Part shown: positions 9,708 to 17,373 of the stretch, in pieces | How positions within the stretch are numbered: the first letter of the stretch is position 1 | Layout of the letters: every line of letters starts with the position of its first letter | Origin: Cytobacillus sp. FSL H8-0458 | GTDB taxonomy: Bacteria; Bacillota; Bacilli; Bacillales; Cytobacillaceae | Length of the DNA: 64,000 nt | Assembly (NCBI RefSeq): GCF_038002165.1 | Contig: NZ_JBBOBR010000001.1 | Location: forward strand, 2,790,001-2,854,000 | Direction of reading: 5' to 3' | Notes under the pieces: model-generated | Told to the model about the DNA's origin: nothing | Databases searched by the model: none | Seen by the model: only the letters and a program-made list of their open reading frames with translations | Translations under genes and position numbers: made by a program

Positions 9708-9865
9708 ATTTATCGCAGTCTAACGGGCAGTAAGACCCCCACTTCAAGACTAAGAGAAATCAAAGGAGGATAAGTGATGGTCAAACTGCCCGTAAGGCCC
9801 GATTGGTTCAACTAACCATCAGCGGGGATAAAGAACACCCCCACTGATTGAAGTTTCACTTTATG
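9708..9865 (+). repeat. dispersed structured repeat, copy 1 (158 bp, short form)
   Basis: This segment is closely related, in inverted orientation, to 18865-19207. The shared left part is ATTTATCGCAGTCTAACGGG followed by CAGTAAGACCCCCACTTCAA. The shared right part contains CCATCAGCGGGG and CCCCACTGATTGAAG, ending at TCACTTTATG. Each half can fold: CGGGCAGT pairs with ACTGCCCG, and ATCAGCGGGG with CCCCACTGAT. About 190 bp of the interior present in copy 2 are missing. No coding potential is evident. It resembles a relict or non-autonomous IS200/IS605-type element or an associated structured RNA, but this assignment is inference. Confidence 0.75.
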
Positions 9866-9877
9866 TACATTATATGC

Positions 9878-9919
9878 AAAAAAGCCGACACAAAACCTGC
9901 TGCCGGTTCTGAGTCAGCT
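9878..9919 (-). terminator. terminator of the yjcZ-like gene
   Basis: The minus-strand stem AGCTGACTCAGAACC / GGTTTTGTGTCGGCT, with G-U pairs, is followed by TTTTTTG. Confidence 0.75.
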
Positions 9920-9928
9920 CTTTACAAT

Positions 9929-10042
9929 CTAGTTGTAGAAACTTGCTCCAACGATAATGAGTAAAATGAATAGGACGACGATTAAAACAAACGTATTTCC
10001 ATAGCCCCCGCCATATCCGCAGCCTCCATAGCCATAGCCCAT
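9929..10042 (-). CDS. YjcZ-family sporulation peptide (37 aa)
   Basis: This is a 37-residue peptide beginning [15 protein letters not shown] and continuing as one hydrophobic helix ([17 protein letters not shown]). That Gly/Tyr-rich head plus single membrane segment is the signature of the YjcZ/YhzI small sporulation peptides found in many copies in bacilli. A GAGGTG site precedes the ATG and a clear terminator follows. It lies among spore genes, consistent with late sporulation expression. Confidence 0.88.
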   Translation of the reverse strand: MGYGYGGCGYGGGYGNTFVLIVVLFILLIIVGASFYN

Positions 10043-10202
10043 GCCTCTCACCTCACTTGGATTTCTCCCTACACAATATGTGATAAATTAGCAGGGTGTA
10101 TGGGCAAGCTCCCAAGACGGGCTTGGTTTATTCATTCATAAAGGAATAAAGGGCCTGTTTCATATTACTAAATAAAGCATTCCTGTGTATTTCCCTATGC
10201 AT

Positions 10203-10559
10203 TTAGCCTTTAGGCTTGAAAATTAGTGCACCGATAAAACCGAAGATAATGGCTGCTGAAATACCGGAGCTGGTTACTTCGAACATTCCGGTCAACACAC
10301 CGACAAGTCCATGCTGATCGGCTTCCTGAAGGGCTCCATGGACAAGCGAATTACCAAAGCTTGTTATCGGGATGGTCGCTCCTGCCCCTGCAAAGTCCGC
10401 TAGCGGTTCATACAGGCCAAGTCCATCAAGTACAGCACCTAATACAACTAAAAGACTTAATGTATGGCCTGGTGTCAGCTTAAAAACATCAAACATTATT
10501 TGGCCAAATACGCAAAATAGGCCTCCAATTACAAAAGCCCAGAAAAACATAGGCAGCAT
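10203..10559 (-). CDS. spoVAE: stage V sporulation protein AE (SpoVAEb type)
   Basis: This 118-residue integral membrane protein of the SpoVA dipicolinic acid channel has several hydrophobic helices and the motif GAGATIPITSFGNSLVHGA (about residues 58-76), shared by the SpoVAC/SpoVAE family. It is the last gene of the spoVAC-AD-AE cluster, 13 bases after spoVAD. In spores the complex moves Ca-dipicolinate into the forespore and releases it at germination. Confidence 0.93.
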   Translation of the reverse strand: MLPMFFWAFVIGGLFCVFGQIMFDVFKLTPGHTLSLLVVLGAVLDGLGLYEPLADFAGAGATIPITSFGNSLVHGALQEADQHGLVGVLTGMFEVTSSGISAAIIFGFIGALIFKPKG

Positions 10560-10572
10560 ACAAATTCCTCCT

Positions 10573-11586
10573 CTAAGTCATCTCGATAGAAACAGCATGA
10601 GCAATACAGGGAATGCTTTCATTCTGCTGGAATGTCAATGGCGATAATAGTGCACCTGTTGCCACGACAAGGATTCTTCTATAAACCCCTCGCTTCATTT
10701 GATTCAAAAGATGTCCGTACAGGACAGAAGCCGAGCACCCTGCACCGCTCCCACCGGACTGGACTGGCTGATCATCTTTATAAATCATTAATCCGCAATC
10801 TTTAAATTTCTCTCTGTCTATTTTCAACCCATTATTTATGAGCAGTTCATAAGCAGTTTCCTGGCCAATTCTTCCCAGGTCCCCTGTGACAATCAAATCG
10901 TAATGGGATGGATCGAGCTGCATGTCCTTAAAATGTGCAGTAATGGTATCTGCAGCTGCAGGCGCCATGGCTCCTCCCATATTAAAAGGGTCTGTCAGAC
11001 CCATGTCGATTACTTTGCCGATTGTGGCTGAAGTGGTAACCAGCAAATTGGGTCCAGCTGCTTTCGCGGATACCAGAGCCGCACCTGCACCAGTTACTGT
11101 CCACTGGGCTGTTGGAGGCTTTTGGCCTCCGTATTCTGTAGGGTATCTAAATTGCTTTTCAACAGCGGCATTATGACTGGAAGCTCCTGTCAAAACGTAA
11201 TCAGCACCCCTGTAATTGACAATGAAGGATGCCAGAGCAAGTCCTTCCATTGAAGTTGAACAAGCTCCAAAAATCCCGAAATAAGGGATTTGGTTCGTTC
11301 TTGCGCTTAAACTTGAAGGTGTTATCTGATTAATTAAATCCCCTGCAATATAAAACTGAACATCCTCCTTTTGAACATTTGCTTTACTTAAGGCCGTTTG
11401 TCCCGCCTCTTCCAAAAGGATCCTGTGCGCTTTCTCATAAGAGTCTTCACCCATCCATAAATCATCATGAAGAACATCAAAATCCTCTGACAAATTGCCA
11501 TTTGCCTCAAAAGGCCCGCCTGAAACACCGGCTGCTGCAATGACCGGGAGATGCTGAAAAACCCAGGATTGTTTTCCCTTTAGCAT
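10573..11586 (-). CDS. spoVAD: stage V sporulation protein AD
   Basis: This 337-residue soluble protein is related to the beta-ketoacyl-ACP synthase III/thiolase fold. SpoVAD binds dipicolinic acid and sits on the SpoVA membrane channel of the spore. Typical segments are IAAAGVSGGPFEA, FGIFGACSTSMEGLA and GGSGAGCSASVLYG. I chose the ATG at 11586, which overlaps the spoVAC stop (TAATG) behind a GGGGGG site, rather than the TTG 15 bases upstream. Confidence 0.95.
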   Translation of the reverse strand: MLKGKQSWVFQHLPVIAAAGVSGGPFEANGNLSEDFDVLHDDLWMGEDSYEKAHRILLEEAGQTALSKANVQKEDVQFYIAGDLINQITPSSLSARTNQIPYFGIFGACSTSMEGLALASFIVNYRGADYVLTGASSHNAAVEKQFRYPTEYGGQKPPTAQWTVTGAGAALVSAKAAGPNLLVTTSATIGKVIDMGLTDPFNMGGAMAPAAADTITAHFKDMQLDPSHYDLIVTGDLGRIGQETAYELLINNGLKIDREKFKDCGLMIYKDDQPVQSGGSGAGCSASVLYGHLLNQMKRGVYRRILVVATGALLSPLTFQQNESIPCIAHAVSIEMT

Positions 11587-12059
11587 TAAATAACCCCCCA
11601 AATAGTTAATAGCGTTTTTATCAGGGCTACTACAAAAGCTGCAAATACACCAAAAAGAATAACTGATCCAGCGAGCTTGAACATGTTCCCGCCTACACCC
11701 AGCACAAAACCTTCCGTTCGATGCTCAATAGCAGCTGAAATCACAGCATTGCCAAAGCCTGTTACAGGAACGGCGCTGCCAGCTCCGGCGAACTGGCCTA
11801 AACGGTCATATACGCCAAAACCAGTCAGCAGCATGGATATAAAAATCATGGTAGCAACAGTTGGATTTCCGGCTGTCTGTTCGGTGAAATTAAAAAAATA
11901 GATATAAAAATACGTTATTGCCTGTCCAACAGTACAGATGAGGCCACCCACCCAGAAAGCACGAATACAATTTTTCAGGACCGGGCGTTTAAGTTCATGT
12001 TTTTGCTCAAGCTTCTCATATTGCTGCTGTTCAGGGGTTTTGTTTCCTTTTTTGCTCAT
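11586..12059 (-). CDS. spoVAC: stage V sporulation protein AC
   Basis: This 157-residue membrane protein is one of the channel-forming subunits of the SpoVA system and is reported to act as a mechanosensitive channel in B. subtilis. After a charged N-terminus it has four to five hydrophobic segments and the family motif GAGSAVPVTGFGNAVISAA (about residues 93-111). It starts the spoVA trio after the lipoprotein gene and is coupled to spoVAD by a one-base stop-start overlap. Confidence 0.94.
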   Translation of the reverse strand: MSKKGNKTPEQQQYEKLEQKHELKRPVLKNCIRAFWVGGLICTVGQAITYFYIYFFNFTEQTAGNPTVATMIFISMLLTGFGVYDRLGQFAGAGSAVPVTGFGNAVISAAIEHRTEGFVLGVGGNMFKLAGSVILFGVFAAFVVALIKTLLTIWGVI

Positions 12060-12074
12060 GACTCCCGCTCCCTC

Positions 12075-12548
12075 CTATGTCATTTCATTTTTTAGTTTAA
12101 TGATTTTATCAAGCTTCTTTTTAGCCTTTTTGTCTGTAAAATCGGGATTTTTCATTTTTTCCTGAAGTTCTACTGCCTCTATAAAGATTTTATAATCACT
12201 TGAAACAATGAAGTTCTCATCCGGGTATTTCTCCTCAAGCATTTTTGTCATGTTTTTTTCAATTTTCTTCATGTGAAAACGCTGCAGGTGCTTCACTTTA
12301 TAAGCAACCAGTGTATCTCCATTGCTCTTAACCACTGCAACATCATAAAGTTCTTTCATTTTTTCAACGTCATGCTCAATGTTTTGGACTAAATCCAAAT
12401 TTTCCTTTGTATTTTTATCAATTAATACTGCAGGGGGATGGGTCGTTTTGAGGAGTGCAAGGTCGCTGTCCGTCACCTTTCCATCACCGCTGCATCCTGA
12501 TATTAAGATCAGTGAAAACGCGTTCATTAATAAAAGTCTCTTTTTCAT
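12075..12548 (-). CDS. YhcN/YlaJ-type sporulation lipoprotein
   Basis: This 157-residue protein has a lipoprotein signal ending LISGC (Cys19) and a charged alpha/beta domain with a predominantly basic C-terminal tail. The layout fits the YhcN/YlaJ family of spore inner-membrane lipoproteins. It sits 15 bases before spoVAC and is probably its operon leader. A YhcN/YlaJ lipoprotein in front of spoVAC-AD-AEb is the arrangement known from spoVA2-type operons. Confidence 0.75.
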   Translation of the reverse strand: MKKRLLLMNAFSLILISGCSGDGKVTDSDLALLKTTHPPAVLIDKNTKENLDLVQNIEHDVEKMKELYDVAVVKSNGDTLVAYKVKHLQRFHMKKIEKNMTKMLEEKYPDENFIVSSDYKIFIEAVELQEKMKNPDFTDKKAKKKLDKIIKLKNEMT

Positions 12549-12647
12549 ATTAGTCCCTTCCTATGTAATATCTTTAATTATATTGTCCTCGAAATGTTTT
12601 GGATTTATGAACATTAATATCCATCCTATTTTTACCAGAAAAAAACC

Positions 12648-12674
12648 AAAAAAAAATAGCCGGAAACACCGGCT
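12648..12674 (-). terminator. terminator of the 34-aa gene
   Basis: The minus-strand stem AGCCGG-TGTTT-CCGGCT is followed by TATTTTTTTTT. Confidence 0.85.
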
Positions 12675-12682
12675 CCTTATTT

Positions 12683-12787
12683 TTATTGTTTCTTTCCACA
12701 GCCGCATCCTTTTTTCTTTTTCTTTTTCTTTGTCTTGCTGACCGGCTTTGATTTTTCGGATTGCTGATTATTATCCTTATTTAACAT
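12683..12787 (-). CDS. 34-residue Lys-rich peptide with GCGCGKK tail
   Basis: A short frame with a GGAGGG ribosome site and its own terminator encodes a polar N-terminus (MLNKDNNQQSEKSKP), a run of seven lysines and the C-terminus GCGCGKKQ. The two cysteines in a Gly/Lys setting could bind metal or form disulfides. I do not recognise a named family. Its place between the spoVA cluster and yjcA suggests a sporulation role, which is only inference. Confidence 0.6.
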   Translation of the reverse strand: MLNKDNNQQSEKSKPVSKTKKKKKKKGCGCGKKQ

Positions 12788-12891
12788 CGATGAGGCCCTC
12801 CATTAACAATAATTTTCCTCTTATTAATTTATGCGGAGCCTCAGGAGCTTGTGTAAAACATACGCCCAAATAAGATATAAATAGACCTATG

Positions 12892-13245
12892 CTAATCAAT
12901 CAGTTTTTGCACAAGTACTTCTATAATAGCAGCAAGTCCCGCAATTGCTAAAATTAGCAGCACCGGAGCTGCAAAAGATGCATACAAGTAATAGGAAGCA
13001 TATAAAAATATGGCACTCCACACACCAGTACACCAATAGCAGCTTAAAAGCTCCCCGAAAAAACTCCGAACTCTTCCTTCTTTCACTACCCAATAAACTT
13101 CTATTTCGCCGTTTTCATCTTTTTCTTCCACTTCTTCAAGAAATGGCTTGCGCAGAAATTCGGTAATTTTATCAAATACAATCAGTCTGGTCAGCCTGAA
13201 GGTTGCAAGAGCCAAAATCAGGAGCTCCAAAGGTGTTATGTCCAT
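12892..13245 (-). CDS. yjcA: YjcA, DUF1360 sporulation protein
   Basis: This 117-residue membrane protein begins MDITPLELLILALATFRLTR, the typical start of DUF1360, with a short loop rich in acidic residues, the CYWCTGVW motif (about residues 70-77) and two further hydrophobic segments. Start ATG at 13245 follows a GAGGTG site; an earlier in-frame start is less likely. In B. subtilis yjcA lies in the same cot/spoVIF neighbourhood. Function is unknown. Confidence 0.85.
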   Translation of the reverse strand: MDITPLELLILALATFRLTRLIVFDKITEFLRKPFLEEVEEKDENGEIEVYWVVKEGRVRSFFGELLSCYWCTGVWSAIFLYASYYLYASFAAPVLLILAIAGLAAIIEVLVQKLID

Positions 13246-13376
13246 TTTTTTCACCTCAATTATAAAAAAATAGCCTATTTTTTGAAAAAACAAGGCGTTT
13301 GTCCGTAACCCATAGGGCACTTCGGCAATATGTTAGTAGTGTAGACCACAAGAAACAAACAAGGAGGAAAACAAAA

Positions 13377-13880
13377 ATGGGTTGTGGAAAAAAAGACGAC
13401 TTCAAAGGCAAAAGCTGTGTATGTGAAGTACTTCGTGCTATAAAAGATATTCAAGATAACGCAGAAGATGTGTGCGAATGCCCTTCAAACTGTTTCCTGG
13501 AGCCGCTTGGAGCAATATCACCTTCCGGCAGAAAGCGCCATAAGCGTCCAGATACACGCGTATTCACACTAAAAACTGCGGACGGGTCACCATTCCATGC
13601 ATTCTTTACAGGAAATGACTGTGCTTGTGTATCGATCTTCTTTAGAGTAGAAGAAGTATTTGATAACTGCTGTGCAGTGCTTCGCGTTCTGGAGCCAGTA
13701 AACAGAAAATCTGGCCCGGACAAAACAGTAAACCTTGTTGATGACTGCTGCATCGACTTGAAAAAGGTTTGCGAAGTTGACTACTTCCGCAGTACAAATG
13801 ATTGCGTAACTGTTGATTTAACATGCTTCTGCGCTGTTCAATGTATTGCAGATGTTGACCTGGATATTTGCGAAGACTAA
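13377..13880 (+). CDS. cotZ: spore crust/coat protein CotZ (CotY/CotZ family)
   Basis: This 167-residue protein with 18 cysteines is typical of the CotY/CotZ family, which forms disulfide-linked ordered layers of the spore crust or exosporium base. The N-terminus MGCGKKDDFKGKSCVCEV and the CECPSNCFLEPLG segment are diagnostic. Only one member of the family is present, without cotV, W or X, unlike B. subtilis. Start ATG follows AAGGAGG; a strong terminator follows. Confidence 0.93.
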   Translation: MGCGKKDDFKGKSCVCEVLRAIKDIQDNAEDVCECPSNCFLEPLGAISPSGRKRHKRPDTRVFTLKTADGSPFHAFFTGNDCACVSIFFRVEEVFDNCCAVLRVLEPVNRKSGPDKTVNLVDDCCIDLKKVCEVDYFRSTNDCVTVDLTCFCAVQCIADVDLDICED

Positions 13881-13889
13881 TTAAAAGAG

Positions 13890-13921
13890 GCCAGCCGAAC
13901 ATTCGGCTGGCTATTTTTTTT
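13890..13921 (+). terminator. terminator of cotZ
   Basis: GCCAGCCG / CGGCTGGC stem followed by TATTTTTTTT. Confidence 0.93.
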
Positions 13922-13945
13922 GCCGGCCTGCTTAAAAATTTAGGT

Positions 13946-14482
13946 CTACCTTCTAAGGCCGATCATTTTGACTGCATTTAATGATTGAAGATTTAATTTT
14001 TCAATACTTTCATCAAATAACTTGACCTCGATCCATTCTTCATTTTTTGAAACCAGAAACCCTCTTATGGCCTTTTCCCCGGTTTCAAATATGCATGGTA
14101 TGGGCGGAAGCTGTTTTGGGAAATCAATTAAGTAATTCAGGCGCTCAGGTGTGTCCATTTCCTTAAAACTTTTTACCCGATTGAAAGCTGGTTTTCTTTT
14201 TTCAGTCGTAAAAGCAAAGGATGCACCTTTTTTCTCTTCTCTCCCTGATTCAAACTCTTCAATGGCTTCCTGCACTTCCAATTGCCCTGCAGTATTTTCG
14301 ATTTTCTCTTTCGGCACCGTTTGTTCCTCTTTATTGCCAGCCAAATCCAGTAAACTTTGTTTCTGTTTACGTTCCTGCTCTGCTTTTCTGCTGGAATAGA
14401 TTGTTTGCATCCTGTTTTCAGGAATTTGAAAATTCGGCTGCTGTATATAGAATAACGGCTCCTTTTCTCTTTTCTCAGTCAC
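13946..14482 (-). CDS. cotO: spore coat protein CotO
   Basis: This 178-residue, mostly disordered and highly charged protein corresponds to CotO (YjbX), a morphogenetic factor of the outer coat/crust. It has a conserved start (TEKREKEPLFYIQQPNFQI) and a conserved C-terminal domain from about residue 110 (RVKSFKEMDTPERLNYL). I prefer the GTG at 14482, eight bases after GGAGG, over the GTG nine bases upstream. fabI and cotZ flank it, as in B. subtilis. Confidence 0.88.
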   Translation of the reverse strand: MTEKREKEPLFYIQQPNFQIPENRMQTIYSSRKAEQERKQKQSLLDLAGNKEEQTVPKEKIENTAGQLEVQEAIEEFESGREEKKGASFAFTTEKRKPAFNRVKSFKEMDTPERLNYLIDFPKQLPPIPCIFETGEKAIRGFLVSKNEEWIEVKLFDESIEKLNLQSLNAVKMIGLRR

Positions 14483-14554
14483 TATGCCCACCTCCGCAAT
14501 CGTTATGGTTCATCGTATTATATGTATGCAGAACATGGACTTTCGTTTCTGAGG

Positions 14555-14586
14555 AAATAAAAAAGCCCGCTCATATTAGAGCGGAC
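14555..14586 (-). terminator. terminator of fabI
   Basis: Minus-strand stem GTCCGCTC...GAGCGGGC followed by TTTTTT. Confidence 0.85.
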
Positions 14587-14590
14587 AAAT

Positions 14591-15361
14591 TTAAAGGATA
14601 TGGTAACCGGAATCCACGTGTATATTTTCACCCGTTATTCCTCTGGACAGACTGCTGAATAAGAATAGAGCAGTATCTCCTACTTCTTCAGGAGTTGTGG
14701 TTTTACGGAGCGGAGCTTTTTCTTCAATTTCTTTAAGGATCGAATTAAATTCGCTTATTCCTTTAGCAGAGAGAGTCCTGATTGGTCCGGCTGAAATGGA
14801 ATTAACCCGGATTCCATCCTTCCCAAGATCATTAGCCAAATATTTGACGCTTGCATCAAGGGAGGCTTTTGCTACACCCATAACATTATAGTTTTTCACA
14901 ACCTTTTCACCGCCAAGGTATGTGAGAGTCACAATGCTTCCGCCTTCTGCCATCAATCCCCTGGCTTCCTTGGCAACAGCAGTCAGGGAATAAGAGCTGA
15001 TATTATGAGCCAGCAGGAATCCGTCTCTTGTTGTGCTCATGTATTCTCCCTGAAGTTCTTCCTTATGGGCAAAGGCGATGCAGTGAGCAATCCCATGAAT
15101 TATACCCGCTTCCTCCTTAATTGTGCTGAAACATTTCGCGATGTCTTCATCACTTGTTACATCACATGGAAGCACTAATGATTGGGCATCCTCCAATGAT
15201 TCAGCCAATTCACGAACACTTTTCTCAAGCCTTTCTCCCGCATATGTAAAGATTAAACGGGCACCAGCATCATGAAGGGATTTGGCAATTCCCCATGCAA
15301 TACTTCTTTTATTAGCTACACCCATTACGACGAATGTTTTTCCATTTAAAGAAAGAGTCAT
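14591..15361 (-). CDS. fabI: enoyl-[acyl-carrier-protein] reductase (NADH) FabI
   Basis: This 256-residue short-chain dehydrogenase catalyses the last reduction in each round of type II fatty acid elongation. It has the cofactor-binding GVANKRSIAWGIA near residues 14-26 and the FabI-specific catalytic pair Tyr158 and Lys165 (YNVMGVAK), preceded by LTYLGGEKVV. A FapR operator lies 33 bases upstream of the start, linking it to the fatty acid regulon together with fabHA-fabF at 50063-52280. Confidence 0.96.
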   Translation of the reverse strand: MTLSLNGKTFVVMGVANKRSIAWGIAKSLHDAGARLIFTYAGERLEKSVRELAESLEDAQSLVLPCDVTSDEDIAKCFSTIKEEAGIIHGIAHCIAFAHKEELQGEYMSTTRDGFLLAHNISSYSLTAVAKEARGLMAEGGSIVTLTYLGGEKVVKNYNVMGVAKASLDASVKYLANDLGKDGIRVNSISAGPIRTLSAKGISEFNSILKEIEEKAPLRKTTTPEEVGDTALFLFSSLSRGITGENIHVDSGYHIL

Positions 15362-15393
15362 TATAAATCCTCCTGAGTTTATTATTACAAGTT

Positions 15394-15412
15394 ATTAGTA
15401 CCTAGTGCTAAT
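15394..15412. promoter_or_regulatory. FapR operator upstream of fabI
   Basis: ATTAGTACCTAGTGCTAAT closely matches the FapR palindrome (consensus near ATTAGTACCTGGTACTAAT). FapR represses fatty acid synthesis genes until malonyl-CoA releases it. Confidence 0.88.
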
Positions 15413-15439
15413 TGTACATCAATTCTGCGCAAAAGAAAA

Positions 15440-15481
15440 GCCGAAAAAAAATCCTGTTATTGCTGGAGGATTTTTTTCGGC
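15440..15481 (-). terminator. terminator of mgtE-antiporter operon
   Basis: Arms GCCGAAAAAAAATCC (15440-15454) and GGATTTTTTTCGGC (15468-15481) form a long stem 21 bases after the antiporter stop. The A/T-rich stem could also act in the other direction. Confidence 0.7.
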
Positions 15482-15501
15482 TAGAAAGAAGCCATCAGAT
15501 T

Positions 15502-17361
15502 CTAACACCATTCACAAAATTCAAGCTCCCGTTTTAATTCATCAACGTATTCCTTCGATCCAGTAACAATCAAGCGGTCATTTACATGCAGTTCAGTATC
15601 TCCGTGCGGAACAATGGAATCCTTTCCTCTAAATATCCGGACGAATATTACATCCCCTGTAAACGGGAACCTCCGAAGCATCATGCCTTCAAACTGCTCA
15701 TTCTTTAATCGGATTTCATATAAAGCCGTCTCCTGGTTCGTTAATATGTTCACCACGCTTGGCGACTCGATTAACGCACGAAGCAGCGCCTTAGAGGAAA
15801 GAATAGTTGAAAACAGTTCAATGTCATGCTCCCGAAGCGTTTCTTCCATATCCGGACTTTCCATCCGGCAAATGACCCGGTCTACTCCCTTATCTTTAAA
15901 AGCAATGGATAATGTAGCATTGGTCTCTTCATCCCCCGTGGAAATTACAACAATATCCGAATCAAAAGCCTCTGTGCCCTCGAAATTTTCAATATCAAAC
16001 TCCTCAACTTCAATGATATCAAACAAAGAGTCCGCTATTTGTTTTTCCGCCTTTTCCTGCTTCTTATGATATAAAGCCGGCTCGTAAAGGGATGACTTAA
16101 GCTCATTATAGATCGGCATAGTCATTTGGTTAGCACCAATAAAGGACACTTTAAGCTTCTTCTCCTCGGCAGCTTCCTGAGGAAATAGCTTTTTAAAGAC
16201 AACAGGTGTGAATATACTTGTTATGACAGCAACTAATATCAATGTGCCGCTCATTTCTGCAGTAATAACACCCATTCTTTCACCTATCGTTGCTGCAGCA
16301 ATAACAAGGGAAAGAGTTGACGTTAACAAGAAACCAGAAGCAATAACCGTTTTGATGTCATACCATCTTTTTAATATATAAATCGGGATAAGCTTTGACA
16401 GCAGCAGAGCAATCAGCAGCAATGGTATAAGCATAAGCATCTTGGGATCTCCAAACAAAGTCCATACGTCGAGCTCTACCCCAACCATTACAAAGAAAAT
16501 CGGTATAAGGAACCCGTATCCAAATGAATCCAGCTTATGGATCATTTCTTGATTTGGCGCCAGCAGCGATACAAGAACCCCCGCAAGGAATGCACCTAAT
16601 ATATTCTCTGCCCCGACTGTTTCTGATAATGCCACAAGGAAAATAATTAGTGCAAAGACTGCTCTTGTTCCAATCTGAACAGTCCCTGTCGACATCGCTT
16701 CAAGAAAATTAAGGTTCTTAAACCTTCTGCCCAGGAAGTACAGCAATACGCCTACACCGAATAAGATGAGAAGAAGCCATGTATTTCCTCCGCCTGTATC
16801 ATTTAAAGAAACAAATACAGCCAGCAGAATCATCGTAGCCAAATCTGCAATAACTGCAATTAAAAGAATAATTTGGCCAATGCCTGTTTTCATTAAATGT
16901 GCTTCCTTGAGAGTCGGAACCACAACTCCCAGAGAGATGGTTGAAATAATTAAAGTCATTAAAAAGGCATTATCAATGAAACCTGCCCAGACAAATAAAT
17001 AAGAAAGCCCTAATGAAACAAAAAATATCCCTAAAAAAACAATTGAAGACACTGCAAATGAATTCGGCTCAAGTTTTCCGCTGGGAAGCTTTTCTCTCTT
17101 CTTTGCTGAAGAAAAAGCTGTAAAGTCAATCTCAAGTCCGCTCAGGAACATTAAAAATATAAAACCAAGTGTCGAAAGAGTTTCAAGCCACATATCCTCA
17201 TTGACAATATCAAAGCCGCTTTTGCCGATAATTAAACCAATAAGAATCTCAGCCACCACTACCGGAATAAAATTAACCTTCAGCCGGTGCAGTATAATCG
17301 GCGTAATAAAAGCGGCGAGAATAACAATGACAAGCGATGCTACCGATGCCCCATGTTCCAT
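15502..17361 (-). CDS. yjbQ: CPA2 family monovalent cation:proton antiporter with RCK domain (YjbQ-like)
   Basis: This 619-residue membrane protein has about 12 hydrophobic segments forming a KefB/Na-H exchanger domain (residues 1-385, with GFIFLMFLSGLEIDF and ENILGAFLAGVLVS). A cytosolic nucleotide-binding-like region and a C-terminal TrkA-C domain (about residues 540-615, RLIVTGSKEYVDELKREL) follow. It should exchange K+ or Na+ for protons. It starts 12 bases after mgtE ends, so the two ion-transport genes are probably one operon. Orthology to YjbQ rests on similarity and neighbourhood. Confidence 0.85.
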   Translation of the reverse strand: MEHGASVASLVIVILAAFITPIILHRLKVNFIPVVVAEILIGLIIGKSGFDIVNEDMWLETLSTLGFIFLMFLSGLEIDFTAFSSAKKREKLPSGKLEPNSFAVSSIVFLGIFFVSLGLSYLFVWAGFIDNAFLMTLIISTISLGVVVPTLKEAHLMKTGIGQIILLIAVIADLATMILLAVFVSLNDTGGGNTWLLLILFGVGVLLYFLGRRFKNLNFLEAMSTGTVQIGTRAVFALIIFLVALSETVGAENILGAFLAGVLVSLLAPNQEMIHKLDSFGYGFLIPIFFVMVGVELDVWTLFGDPKMLMLIPLLLIALLLSKLIPIYILKRWYDIKTVIASGFLLTSTLSLVIAAATIGERMGVITAEMSGTLILVAVITSIFTPVVFKKLFPQEAAEEKKLKVSFIGANQMTMPIYNELKSSLYEPALYHKKQEKAEKQIADSLFDIIEVEEFDIENFEGTEAFDSDIVVISTGDEETNATLSIAFKDKGVDRVICRMESPDMEETLREHDIELFSTILSSKALLRALIESPSVVNILTNQETALYEIRLKNEQFEGMMLRRFPFTGDVIFVRIFRGKDSIVPHGDTELHVNDRLIVTGSKEYVDELKRELEFCEWC

Positions 17362-17373
17362 AATATTACCCCC

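Noticed and set aside
12549-12640. SigG promoter for the spoVA operon
   Set aside because: A TTCATAA/CAATATAA pair with 17-base spacing can be seen but fits the SigG consensus poorly.
13290-13335. SigK-type promoter for cotZ (CATAGGGCA resembling CATANNNTA)
   Set aside because: Spacing to an AC element is about 19 bases, longer than expected, and the last TA is not matched; too weak to annotate.
13299-13376. Upstream extension of cotZ by 26 codons
   Set aside because: The ATG at 13377 has a strong AAGGAGG site and gives the canonical MGCGKK start; the extension overlaps the divergent yjcA upstream region.
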